DNA of 64,000 bases from the NCBI GenBank assembly GCA_028386065.3, contig JAKUCV010001340.1, positions 65,677 through 129,676 on the forward strand, written 5' to 3'. Positions 1-12,007 of the stretch are shown here, in pieces. Below the pieces are notes generated by a model, which saw nothing but the letters and a program-made list of their open reading frames with translations, was not told where the DNA came from and did no database searches. A program made the translations under genes and the position numbers. The stretch's first letter is position 1. Each line of letters starts with the position of its first letter. The DNA is from Turnera subulata. Lineage: Eukaryota; Streptophyta; Magnoliopsida; Malpighiales; Passifloraceae.

Positions 1-415
1 ATTTTTTTTTCTTGAGAGACACATTAAATTTGTATATTTCCAAAATAGAAATAATTCTTGAAAAATATGTAATATTCTTTCATGGTTAAACGGCGAGATC
101 GACACCTGATGACACTATGATTCTTTTTCTCTATCTATTTTCTTTTTTTCTTTTTTCAGCCCTTATCATGGGTGACTTGCTTACTTTTTTTGACTTGCTT
201 AATATTACTATAAGTCTATAACTACGCCAGTCGCCAGTATTGCATTAATCGATAGATACACATATATATCGACAAAAGTTGAAGTGTTGAAATTGAATCA
301 ATCTTACCATAGGATCACGAAAACATTGACGCCCAAACCATACGCTTTCCAGATGTCATTACCAAGGAAGTTCACGGAAGGGAACCAATTCTTTTTATCT
401 TTTCTTTTATCTCCA

Positions 416-445
416 CTAGCAAAAATGCCCGCGCTTCGCAGCGGG
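416..445 (-). mobile_element. Helitron-like 3' terminus
   Basis: Read on the minus strand, a GC-rich hairpin (stem CCCGC/GCGGG, plus-strand 428-432 and 441-445) is followed by a short T-rich spacer and then CTAG at 419-416, with T as the next base. A hairpin followed by CTRR and inserted before T is the classic Helitron 3' end. The element would extend to higher coordinates, over the P450 and ABC transporter relics. I could not place a matching 5' TC end, so the element boundaries are unknown. It could be a solitary end left by decay. Confidence 0.5.
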
Positions 446-599
446 TTAAGTAACTAAGATATCTGTCATAAAAATTATCATAGAGATTAAGGAAAACTAT
501 AATATTATAATTTATACTCTCATTGATTAATATATGAATAATCTATACATTTTCATATTCTACTTGATAAAATAGTAGCAAACCAATTCAAGAACCAAG

Positions 600-1330
600 C
601 CTAAGCACAATATACGTAATTATGAGAAGAAGCAATCAAGTCAAGCAAGACATAGCGTCTGACAACCTTCCCTGCAAGGCAATGTTCCTGAAAATCAATG
701 GGCAATTCTTGTACCTTCTTGTGCCTCGGCTCTTGGTTGGATCAAGTTTCTTAACTGGTGAATATATAAGAGTAGCATAACTTCCTTCGGTTCCTCCATG
801 ACAGCTCAATTGGCAACCAGCCTATGCCAAATTCGTTGATCATGAATTCGAATTACATCAAGGACATATCAGTTGGAGAGAACAGAGTGGTACTTTTGAA
901 GTATTTTTTTAGCAAGGCTTGCAGAAGATATGACAATTGTGGTCACCGTATTATCACCAAAATGAATCACATCAGACCTTATACACAATGCAAGACAAAC
1001 CAACTGAAAGCAGACACACAAAGAAATGAGAGTGCTATATTTGAGCAACATATATAAAAGAGAGATCCTCACCAAGTGGATTTGCAAGTCTAAGTAAATC
1101 GTTGATTATGTTGCCTTTAGCACACAAATCTTGGATTGGAGTACATCATTCTAACTGCCCATGGCAATCCAGGGCCAATTCCCCGTCCGCCACCAAATGG
1201 AATATATAAGCTCAAAATTGTTCTCTCAACTCTGTTCCTCTTCAACTGCCTCCGTCACTCGTCCCTCCTCTTAAGCTTATGGCGATGCAAAAGGGAACCT
1301 ATTAATGTTGAACAACAGTTCTCAAATGAG
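600..1330 (-). pseudogene. cytochrome P450 (CYP76-like) relic fragments
   Basis: Minus-strand translation gives scattered P450 pieces. Around 870-960 is TVTTIVISSASLAKKILQKY, matching the beta-1 strand region typical of CYP76. Around 780-870, in another frame, is GWLPIELSWRNRRKLC, matching the WRxxRK C-helix. Around 660-725 is RHKKVQELP. At about 1150-1200 is PFGGGRGIGPGLPWA, the heme-binding loop with the essential cysteine replaced by glycine. The heme piece lies upstream of the N-terminal pieces in minus orientation, so either two tandem copies decayed or the locus is rearranged. Frames change between pieces and stops intervene. It cannot encode a working enzyme. The family assignment is by motif recall, not a search. 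Confidence 0.65.
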
Positions 1331-3096
1331 ACAAAAAATTTTATGGTTCCATTTACAATTTTCTGCATTAATTTTAAGCATTCATAGGCTTTGATATTTA
1401 GCAAAAAAAAAATGATCTACACTACCAAAGATCAAGTTGGTGGCTTGCCTCCCCAAACCTAGTATAGATTCAACTTGCAACTAACATTCTTTTGCAACTA
1501 AATTTCAAATTACACAAATACAGTGGGTTACTAATTAATATTCGATAGGCAATGTAGGCAGCAAACATATGCGTAAAAACCTAGATTGCATCGAGCTCAA
1601 AGCCACCATCATTTTAAATTGAAGAATCATAGATATTAGTCTTGCGGCGCATACCATAGAATCTCTCAAGAGGAGCTAAATATGTTAAGAAACATTGCCT
1701 ACATATACAGCTAAAACCCAGCATATAAAAAGTTAGATTACGAAATTAAATGACTTTAAACAGCTTATGCTAAATGTTCATGTGAAATTGACTCAGAAAA
1801 ATGTTTGGAGCACTTGTAGGAAAGTCAGTTTCAATTGCTCAACTTAAATAAGTTGCAACAAAAACATCATGATTTCTTACATATATCGTCAAATGAAAAA
1901 CATCAGGAATAACGTGCACCCACACATTTTCCAGGGAGGAGATATAATTGATGCCTTCGTGCATTGGCTAAATGTGGAACTAAAGTATTAGAAAGCAATA
2001 AATTCCATAGTGGCCAGCAATGATATCTAAATTAATGTTTAATTAAAATCACCAAGGTTTTGTGGTGCTTCTGATAAAAATTTGGTGTCTGATTTCTAAT
2101 TCCAAGGACAACTATAACTAATAAAACATGCAATGGACATGTCTATGACACTTTATGAAGAAAATGAATGCTGAAAAGGTAAGAACCTATTACATTTAGT
2201 GAGCCTCAAGAATTACAAAGGACAATGAAGAATGGTCAAAGCGAGAAAGAAATCAGGGAACAAACCAATAGAATAGAGAGAATACTGAAATCCAAAGCTA
2301 AAATTCAGCTGCTAGACCCGTCAATGGCACATTTTTGCTTCAGCAATACCATATCAAGAAGAAAATCATCAATAAATCAAAAGAGAAATTGCATAATAGC
2401 TTTGCATATTTGTGTTTGGTGATAAATCAAGTAATTTTTAAAGTGTGTTTAAGCTCTACTTCTTTACATCAAAAGTCATATTGATTTTTAATGCCATACA
2501 ATGGAGAATTAAAAGAAGTAATACCTATTCTACATCTAAGCTACTCGCCAGGAAGAGCAACTGAAGTGATTAGTATTTAGATACTAAATAAAAAAATTTC
2601 CAAGTGTCCAACATGTTAAGGTCTTTCAATACCTTTATTTACTCCACAACATTGAAAAGCAAATCCTCGCTTCTTTGTTGCAGGCCATTTTTGTATTCCT
2701 CCCCTTCCATCCTCAAAAGCAACAATTTCCTCTTGCATAACCTAGATCCATATCATATTTTTCCAATCATTATATCTTTGTTAAAATTAGCAAACTTAAC
2801 CATAATGTATGGGAAGTAATATTCTGAAACCATAAATGTGGGTTTCCAATCAAGCCAATGAGCATGCTTCAGTCTCCAATGTAATTGACATAGGAAGAAA
2901 TCTTGCAATTATAACAAAATTTTAATATAGATCAATAAGATATAAAAAGATCTAAAGATAAGCACCAAGATCGTCCTATATTTTTCTTTCTAAAGAATTA
3001 ATTACCTAGAAGACCACACACAACTGAGAACAACGATATTATAAAAATGATACCAAAAATTTGATGCTTGCATGAAAAAGGGAGCTAACTATGCAC
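1331..3096. other. AT-rich spacer, nothing recognised
   Basis: AT-rich sequence with only short, unconserved open frames. It lies between the P450 and ABC transporter relics and may hold eroded introns or flanks of either. I saw no RNA gene, terminal repeats or tandem array. Confidence 0.5.
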
Positions 3097-3332
3097 ACCT
3101 TCATAAATACATCAAGATCAGGCTTAATATTTGCAGCTTTCTCCTTCTTGATAGTTTTGCTAGCATCTCTGCAAGTTGCTAATAGAAAACAAAAAAAGGA
3201 GAAAATTTGAGTTCAGCCATCGATGTTATAAATCACTTGAAAGGAAAGGAAGCAAATTAGTCTACCTCACCATAATAGTTTCCAACCCCCTTGCATCGAG
3301 CAGCAAATGCTGACAGAATGTTTCTCTCTTAG
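3097..3332 (-). pseudogene. PDR-type ABCG transporter relic
   Basis: Minus-strand pieces match the first nucleotide-binding domain of pleiotropic-drug-resistance (full-size ABCG) transporters. At about 3260-3325 is ILSAFAARCKGVGNYYGE, corresponding to the family's conserved RETLAFSARCQGVG stretch. After an intron-like gap, 3141-3169 reads EMLAKLSRR, and 3097-3143 reads EKAANIKPDLDVFMKV in the next frame. The change of frame falls inside the conserved LSRREKAANIKPD block, so one base has been lost there. No Walker A exon, signature exon or transmembrane exons were found nearby. This is a short dead remnant of a transporter that in living copies exports metabolites across the plasma membrane. 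Confidence 0.65.
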
Positions 3333-5500
3333 TCTCTCTGGGGTACAAACTCATTTAACATGACCTTTTAAGTCACCCTAACAGGGAACCATAGGAAAAA
3401 TTAATTTTTTAAATAAACATAGAAGCTGGGGGCAAAGTAAAAAGGTTTAAGCACTCTGTGTCTTCTGTTTGTCGTTTAACCTCAACAACAAAACTTCTCA
3501 TAGCTTTGGAGAGAACAAATACTGTAGACCCAGTTCATCATAAGCAAAAGAACCCTCTAGTACAAAAGAACCTGGAATCCACCAGATAAACAATTTTCCC
3601 CGTGGTCAAGAATCTTAAAAGACTATGGTGAACCAAAACAGAATATGGTCTTCCATTTCTTACGCTAGAGAAGGGTTGGTGTTTTTTCTCTGTTATATTG
3701 TAGCAAACTTTGTAATGGTAAGCAACATCGTGAATATCCATTCACACAGGTACAATGGGAAAAAAAATTAACCGAGATGATGACACTCCAAGTTCTAGAA
3801 TATCTATCGTACCAAAATTTCCGTAAGTGAACATAAGATGCAATAACTCCATTTCCATTCGACAATTTAAAAAAAATCCATTTACAATTATGTTTCGACC
3901 AAAAAAATATAATTATTTACGTAGATTATAGCAAATAGTACTAACAAATAAACCTATTTTTATAATTTTAGGTTAATACCTCTTTGAAAAGCTTTATACT
4001 TTTCCAGAAACAGGGGAACTTTGTCTAAGCTCATTTGATATGAAAACAACACCCAGCAATACAATATCATGAAACACCAAAGCCATTAGTTGATAATTAC
4101 AATCAAACATGAACCAAAGCCATTATAAAAATTTAAACTTAAAACTACCTGACTTACTCTTAGAAATTGGAGGGGATTTTCTAAGATGAAAATAGTTGCC
4201 AGATCAAGCCAGAAAATTGTCTCCATCTCAGACTCGGTAAAGTTGCCCTCTACACAACAAACAGGGTAGAATGAGTATGAAAACTATGCAACAGTCCTAT
4301 GGATCATTAATGACGTAAAAAAATTTGGAGCAAGATGGGAAATCTTAACATTATTCGCACACGGACGCACGGTATTGATGGATTGACACATCAATTTCTT
4401 TTTCCCTTGGAAACTGCAAAAATAATGGTATTTCCGTGGGAAATGATTTTTAAATCCTCTTTTCACGATTTGAAGATCACTAAATAGAACACTCGTAAGA
4501 AGAACTTACGAAACTTGTCCAAGTTCCATAGGCTTCATCTCAGTGGTCGGGGTTTGAAACTCTTCTTGAGTTTGCTAAAAGGAGGAGGCAGCGGCAGAAT
4601 ATTAAAGTTGGGGTACTGTGCTGAAGTCAGTTTTCCATGGAGCATAAAGAAAGAGCTGAGTGGTTAAGGTAGAGAGAAATCAACATCTAAAGTCAAAAAA
4701 AAAAGAAGAAAATCATCATCAATCAACCGAATAAGATGAATTTGCAAATCGATTCATGATTAGGATTATTTTTGTTTTTACCACAGGAGTCGCTCACATC
4801 AAAGTTGTGGGGATGACCCAGCTTCTGCCAAATTTGAGGGGGATGACGTCACTCCAGGGGCCATGCCGGCGATAATTCTGTGGTTTTTGGCGGCGTGTTG
4901 TTGGAGGAGATCGACAGTGAATACGTGCCTCCCCTGATGAATTTCGGGTTTCTCTTGTTTTTACTTTCCATTTGTTGAAGTATATGAGATGTGAAGTTTT
5001 GGAAAGTTTTGCAACAGCCGCTGAGTACGGGCGGGTGGCGAGCGAAGCAAAAGGACAGGTGTATGGATGAATAAATTTTCCCGTAACAAAAAAAAAAAAT
5101 AGAAAGATCTAGATGCCAAAAGCATCGTGCATGATTGACACATATTCCCGTTACTTAAATATATTTATATATAATTTAAAATAAATTAATTAAAGGATAG
5201 ATTTGTCATATTATAAAATTTTCAAGGCAAAACAGTCATATCAGTTAAGGCATTCCTTCCCTGTTTTAGTATATAGTATAATTTCCCACTGGAAAAGATC
5301 AACAACAATTTCATCCCTCAAGCTGTTACCATTCATGTCCAACATTTCAATTCTCTTACGAAACCTGAAGGAAAAATCTTGCGGCCGTGACTGTGATCCT
5401 GACAGGTTTCACACCTTAATTTCCTGACGAACAAACATATTTGTTTACTTTGTCATCTGCTAAGAAATAAGCATGATAAACTAATTAACCCTGTTGTCCA
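3333..5500. other. spacer upstream of GH18 cluster
   Basis: Apart from the possible exons at 4140-4680, I see only AT-rich spacer and short shadow frames here. The last few hundred bases before 5501 must contain the promoter of the first GH18 receptor kinase. No convincing promoter element stands out. Confidence 0.4.
4140..4680 (-). other. possible unassigned minus-strand exons
   Basis: Two minus-strand stretches look more protein-like than their surroundings. Plus-strand 4165-4250 reads GNFTESEMETIFWLDLATIF and a little more, ending before a GTAAGT. About 4500-4560 reads EMKPMELGQVS, followed by GTAAG. The phases do not join cleanly in the obvious way, and I do not recognise the product. 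They may be exons of a small gene or further relic sequence. Confidence 0.2.
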
Positions 5501-8500
5501 ATGACTTGCAACTCTCTCATCCTCCTCCTCCTACTACTACTCCTGTCTTACAAGTTTCACCCCTCAAACTCTCAAGAATCCTGGATTAGAGCTGGCTACT
5601 GGGATTCAAGTAGCGAACTCCCCATTTCCAGCATCAACTCTGCTCTATTTACACACCTTATCTGTGCTTTTGCTCATATAAACTCTTCCACTTACCAACT
5701 CTATGTCAGTGATACAAAGAAGCAGTCTTTCTCCTCTTTCACAAGCACCGTCAGGGCGAAAAACCCTTCAGTTGTCTCGCTTTTATCGGTAAGGGGAGGA
5801 GACAAAGACCTCTCTGTTGTTCCTTCCATGGTGGGTCAATCTTCTTACAGGAAGTCTTTCATCGAATCATCAATAAAAACGGCGAGGACTTATGGCTTTG
5901 ATGGCCTAGAACTTTATGGAGTGGAGCCAAGTCGTCCAAGCACCAACATGACCAACCTTGGAAACCTGCTCCACGAGTGGCGAGATGCTGTAGATTCCGA
6001 GCCAAGAGTTGCCGGAAAGCCGCGGCTGCTCTTGGTTATGGCTAGTTATTACTTGTCTCCTGAGGATCATGTGACTACTTACCCTGTTGACTCCATAAGA
6101 AGGAACTTGGATTGGGTACATATTGTGGCTTATGACTATTATGTGCCTACAGAGACTAATATTACAGGCGCACATGCTGCTTTGTATGGTGATCCAAAGT
6201 GGCGTAACACGGATAAGTGCATAAAGGAATGGTTAAGAAGAGGATTACCTGCAAGCAAGATGGTTTTGGGGGTGCCTTACCATGGCTATGCATGGGTACT
6301 AGCCAACCCTGATGTCAATGTTATTGGTGCTCCTGCCTCTGGTCCGGCCATTACAAAAGATGGTTCCATGGGCTATAAGATCATCAAATCCTTCATAAAG
6401 AACTATGGCTATGGGGTTTCTGAAGTGTACAATTCAACTGCCGTTGTAAATTTCTTCACTGTTGGTCCGACTTGGATCAATTTTGATGATGTAGACACTA
6501 TTAAAGCTAAGATTTCTTATGCCTTGGAGAATAGGCTTGCCGGTTACAGTGTCTTTCATCTTTCCAATGATGAGAATTGGGTTCTGTCTGAAGCAGGTAT
6601 CAATTTACTGACCACTTTTGACCCTTCACTAGACAGAAAGAGACTGTGTGTCTATGTTTAAGATGCTTTAAAGCCTTCATTTGCCTATTTAGGAGCTGCA
6701 CATAGTTTTGTTCTTAACAACAAAATTGTTCCCAGCGCAGGGTATACGTGGAGATAAGACGAACAAGAGAAGGTTATTGATACTGGTTCTTGGTCTGATT
6801 ACAACTGCAGGAATTCTTCTCTTTTTGGGCCTTATGATGTGCTGGTACTTCCGCAGAAAGGCACTCAAGGCCAAAGGTAACTTCCACCAAGTGGAGAAAG
6901 ACTTTTAGCTTACTGATTTCTACCAGATTAAGATAAACATATCAAAGCCTTACAATTTGACTGTGCTTTTATGAATAACAGCAACCCGTGGTACTTTCCA
7001 AAGATCACTGTCTACTCTGAGAATAAAAGTATCAGCTACGGAATATATTGATACCAATGCTCCAAATGTTCAACTATTTAGTCTGGATACAATTAGAACG
7101 GCAACAAATGATTTTTCAAGCGACAACAAGCTTGGAGAAGGTGGATTTGGTGCTGTCTACAAGGTATTAATTCACACTTGTTAAACGATGCATAATCAGT
7201 AATTAATTTGTTAGAACTATAGAGACGTGAATTTTGCCTTTTGCGTGTGTAAACTTTACTCAAGAACTTACCATGTGAGACATGATAAGCTATCACGTAT
7301 CAACATTCATTGAGAGTGGGGGTTTTCAGGGTAAACTTCCTCGAGGGAAGGAAATAGCAGTTAAGAGACTTTCAAGAACTTCTCATCAAGGAGCAGAGGA
7401 GTTCAAGAATGAGGTTTCACTTACGGCTCGACTTCAGCATGTAAATCTATTGAGAGTTTTAGGATTTTGCACTGAGAAGGAAGAAAAGATGCTGATATAT
7501 GAGTTCATGCCAAATAAGAGCTTGGATTTTTATCTCTATGGTCAGTCATATCCCATCAACTAATTTAGTAGCAGACTTGCAGTCCAATCGTTTTGAGAAG
7601 CCATGCCTTAGTAATGTAATTTGTTGCAGATCCAACGAGACAATGCATCTTAGATTGGCAAAAACGCATTGACATCATTGAAGGGATTATACAAGGGCTT
7701 TTGTATCTCCAAGAATACTCAAATTTCAGGATAATTCACAGGGATATAAAGGCTAGCAACATTTTATTGGATGAGCAGATGAACGCAAAGATATCTGACT
7801 TTGGTATGGCTAGACTTTTCAGGAAAGACGAAATTGAAGCAAACACAGGCCGGATAGTTGGAACCTAGTAAGGACTACACTATTCTTAGAATTTTGCTTT
7901 GGTTTAAATCTCCACTAGGATAAAAATTCTCACATTCTCAATCATTTATGAATTGCAGTGGCTATGTTCCTCCGGAGTACGTAAGAAAAGGTATATACTC
8001 CATAAAATATGATGTTTATAGCTTTGGAGTTCTACTTCTGCAAATCATAAGTGGCAAAAGGAACACTCGCTTATATGGTGCATATGAGAATCTGAACCTT
8101 CTTGAATATGTAAGTCACCTTTATTGGTGCATTTTTGCTCTTAAGTCCTGCTTTCTATGAAATGAAATATAAAGACACACAAAGAACTGTCTTTTCAGGC
8201 ATATGAGTCGTGGAAAAATGGTGAAGGGGTGGAATTTATAGATCCTACACTGGATGATTCTTCTTCAACATGGAAACTCAAGAGATGCATGCAAGTAGCT
8301 CTACTGTGCGTCCAAGAAAACCCTCTGGATAGGCCATCTATGTTGGAAGTTTCTCTTATGCTTAAAAACGAAACTGCAGAAATTGCCAATCCAAAGCGTC
8401 CTGCTTTTTCTGTGAAAGCAGGGGAGGAAGGAGAGGAATGTGGGTTGAGGGAGACAACTATGTCCGTGGATGATGCAACTATATCCCAAGTGCTGCCTCG

Positions 8501-8504
8501 TTGA
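5501..8504 (+). CDS. GH18 chitinase-like receptor kinase
   Basis: Seven exons join in phase: 5501-6596, 6736-6876, 6982-7163, 7330-7540, 7630-7867, 7959-8109 and 8199-8504 (774 aa). Order: signal peptide (about 1-24, poly-Leu), GH18 class V chitinase-like ectodomain (about 27-365), a transmembrane segment encoded by exon 2, and a Ser/Thr kinase. Kinase landmarks are present: GEGGFG loop, AVKRL lysine, HRDIKASN catalytic loop, DFGMAR and PPEY. The architecture matches the tobacco CHRK1 family of plasma-membrane receptors. The GH18 catalytic motif, normally DGxDxDxE, reads DGLELYGVE at 133-141. The second and third acidic positions are lost, so hydrolysis is unlikely; binding of chitin-like ligands is inferred. 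If the first intron is retained, the ORF stops at 6661 and would give a secreted ectodomain. The kinase resembles the CRK/SD1 type. Confidence 0.9.
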
Positions 8505-9877
8505 AAACGAGGCTTCGGTGTACAAACATCAGTTTAGAAATTCTGATTTTTTGGTTTAGCAACTGGTATACAAAAGCCTACAGGATTCTTACAGATCCAG
8601 TGTGTTTCCATAAGTAACTTGCACTATGGAAACATACGACTGCAACAATTAATAAAAACTAATTACTGTTTCATGTTTCTTGCTCTTTCATAGTAATTCT
8701 GTTTGATCAGTAAGGAGAGATGACCAATACTATCTCATCACTATCTCAATGCTTAGTGTTTCTATGAGTTTTGCTTGATCCGGATTCGACCCGGGTCGCG
8801 CTGGGTGAGTCTCCTAACAAGGATTTTTTTTTAAGCAAAGACTCGAACTTGTTAACACAAGAAAAGTGTGAAAACATAGTATAGGACAGGAATTAGGAGG
8901 TAAATCCATCAATGAGAGCAACCGAGTCGGTCTCTATTGGAAAAGTATGACTAAACGTTCTAAAGGAATCACGAAAATGGTAGGCGGCCAAATGAATTCA
9001 CGAATGCGGTAACTGGTAAGCATGGTCTTTCGAGAATATCCGGCGGAATCCCCCATTGAGGAAGACAAATTTTCCTTTCTTTCCTTTCAAGTTTCTTACC
9101 ATTACTTTAGTTTGTTTCAGGGTAGGATCGTGATCATCGTTTGTCTTTTAAGACTTATTGAGCATGGATTTGGTCATTGTCCTTATCTTTGCCTACAGAA
9201 ATCTTGTACAGTGCTGGGAGAAAATGAAATGTGTTTAGCCCTTTATTCATGAACACAGATGGCTATTTATAGTTTCGCTTAGTTTTTTTTTATATATATA
9301 GTTTCAATTAGTTAAGAAGCGTCTTCATTCTTCTACACAACTGATTTGCATTTCATTATTGTCACACTCTTCTCTTCCCTGCTTCCCAAACTCCGCCACA
9401 TAATTCAAGAAAAGTGAGTCATCCAAGAACTTCCCATAGACAAAAGTTCTTTAATCCAAGAACTTCCCAAATTTAAAATTTTGGTTTTGACCTATATCCA
9501 TCAAATACTAAATTTTTTAGTGGTATCCCATAACCTAAAGCAAAATGAAATTCCAGAGAATTAATACATGTTACCAGTTAGTTGGATGTTGGAATGATAG
9601 TGGTTTACAGGTGGGAACATAACAACCTAGGATTCAACTTCCGTACGAAACCTGGGGCCATAGTTTGCATTTAACTATGTTAACTTTCCACTTCTTCAAA
9701 TTTTGACTCCCTGCAAATTTTTCCATTTTCTTTTTTTTTTGGTCAAACACTCCCGTCAACTCAGTACGAGAGAAAGAAAACATTTACTTCCTTGAAAATA
9801 CACCAAAAAAGGCATGGCACCCTTGCGTGTGTACCTGTACACAAACTCATCAATCACCCCTTACACTTATTTCTCCC
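8505..9877. other. spacer between GH18 genes
   Basis: 3' flank of the first receptor kinase and 5' flank of the next copy. Near 8780-8815 is a short GC-rich stretch with a GATTCGACCC box resembling a tRNA-derived SINE B box, too short to delimit. Otherwise AT-rich and without recognisable coding content. Confidence 0.4.
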
Positions 9878-12007
9878 ATGGCAGCAACACCAACTTCACC
9901 TTCAACTCTCTTCTTCTTCTTCGCCTTCTTATTATGTTCACATTCCATCTCTGCACAAAGCTGGGTTAGAGCTGGTTACTGGTTAGCAATGAGTGACTTC
10001 CCTATTCCTAACATAAACTCTGCCTTGTTCACACACCTCATCTGCGGTTTTGCCAATGTTAACCCCTCCACTTACCAGTTATCCATCCCTCCTACTTCCC
10101 ACCAAAACTTCTCCATCTTCACCAGTATCGTCAGGCGCAAGAACCCATCTGTCATAACCCTTCTGTCCATCTGGAACGGACAAGAAGCAACGTATAAGTC
10201 TATCCTAGGAGAGAGATCAGTAACACTTCTGTCTTGTCTTTAATGCTTCAAGAACCTTCTCGTCGCAAGTCTTTCATCGATTCTTCGATCAAGACCGCCA
10301 GGGTTTATGGGTTTCAAGGGATAGACTTGTTCTGGCTCTGGCCTAATGGTACAGACCTGTCAGGTATGGGAGTTCTGTTAAAGGAGTGGAGGTCTGCTAT
10401 TGCTTCAGAGCCAAGGGACTCTGGTGTGCCAGAATTAGTACTTACAATGGGTGTTCGTTACTCCCCTGGTCTTGAAATTGTTGGTTACCCGATTGATTCC
10501 ATGAGGAAGAATGTGGATTGGGCTCATGTTGTTGCATATGACTGTCACATGCCTTCAAGAGAGAATTTTACAGGAAACCATGCTGGTTTGTACCCTCCTA
10601 ATTTTAGCAATGTTAGTACTGATTTTGGTATAAGGGAATGGATAAGAAGAGGGTTTCCTGCAAACAAGCTGGTTTTGGGTTTGCCTTACCATGGATATGC
10701 TTGGACACTAGCGAACCCAAGTGACAATTCTCTTGGTGCGCGAGCCACAGGTCCTGCTGTCACTCTTGATGGCTCCATGGGCTACAGGTTCATCAAATCG
10801 TTTATTCAGAACTATGGATATGGAGCTAGGCCTGTCTATAATGCTTCCTATGTTGTGAATTATTTCACTGTTGGGTCGGTTTGGATCAATTTTGACGATG
10901 TGGAGGCCATTAAAGCCAAAATTTCTTATGCGAAGGGGAAAGGACTACTTGGTTATAATGTGTTTCAGGTCATCAATGATGAAAATTGGGTGCTTTCCAG
11001 AGCAGGTAAGTGATGCCTTTTTACTTAATATCTCTTTACTTCAATTAATGTCCAGAAAATCAAACAGAGAACGAGAAAGTGCAGGAATCAGGACACTCCC
11101 GTTAGGTTTCACTTCTCAGTGTAGCAAAGCTGTTTGAGATTGTCACTTGTTAGAAGTCATGTCATACCTTATTATCATGTAGGCAATATTGCAGAACTTG
11201 CTTCCGGAAACATCAGTTTAATTGGTTTTAGCAAGAGATGTTAAATTAAGCTAATTGTAACAACAGCTCAAGACCAAGAAATGGGCCAAGGAAGAAAACG
11301 AGAGCTGTTGCTAAAGATTTTGCTTCCAGTTGCTGTTGTTATTATTCTTCTATCAGCCTCTGCGATTTGCTATTACCGAAGCCGAGTGTTGAAGCACAAA
11401 GGTAAGTGCCATCGGCTGCAGGAATGTACCATTTACTTCCATGTTTAAGATTAAGAACAGAGATATGATGCCCTTTTGGTTTCATCTGTTTCTCATCTTA
11501 GCCACCACTAAGTCAATAGTATTTTTAGATAGAAGACTATCTAGACAAGGAAGTAGCTTGTCAGCTCCAGAAAAACTTGGTGGTAATCCTCCCAGTTTGC
11601 AAGCATTCAGTTTTCACAGCATTAAAGTAGCAACAAAAAACTTTTCCAGTGAAAACAAGCTTGGAGAGGGCGGTTTTGGCCCTGTCTTTAAGGTATGCAG
11701 CTTATGTCACATGTACAATGCATGTCTACTTCAGAAAGAAACCTGAGCTTATATGTCAAAGGAACTGCCAACTTATGTGCCAATTACGTTTCTTAGGGTA
11801 ACTTACCGAGAGGCCAAGAAATTGCAGTGAAGAGGCTTTCAACATCATCAACTCAGGGTCATGACGAATTCAAAAATGAGGTTTCACTTACTGCCAGACT
11901 TCAACATGTAAATCTAGTTAGACTTCTTGGGTTTTGCACAGAGAGGGAGGAGAAGATGTTGGTATATGAGTACATGCCAAATAAAAGCTTGGATCTCTAC
12001 ATCTTTG
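9878..12007 (+). pseudogene. truncated GH18 receptor kinase copy
   Basis: Tandem paralogue of the gene at 5501, with the same exon plan: GH18 exon 9878-11005, transmembrane exon 11267-11401, kinase exons 11529-11692 and 11797-12007. Two defects are visible. First, the GH18 frame breaks between about 10200 and 10232: the upstream frame ends at a TAA near 10243 while the homologous frame continues as LMLQEPSRRKSFIDSSIK. Second, after the exon ending KSLDLYIFG no exon with HRD, DFG or APE follows before the next gene, so the kinase lacks its C-lobe. The catalytic motif of the ectodomain is also degenerate (QGIDLFWLW). The frameshift alone could be a base-call error; the missing C-lobe cannot. 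If expressed, it could give only a decoy-like protein. Confidence 0.8.
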
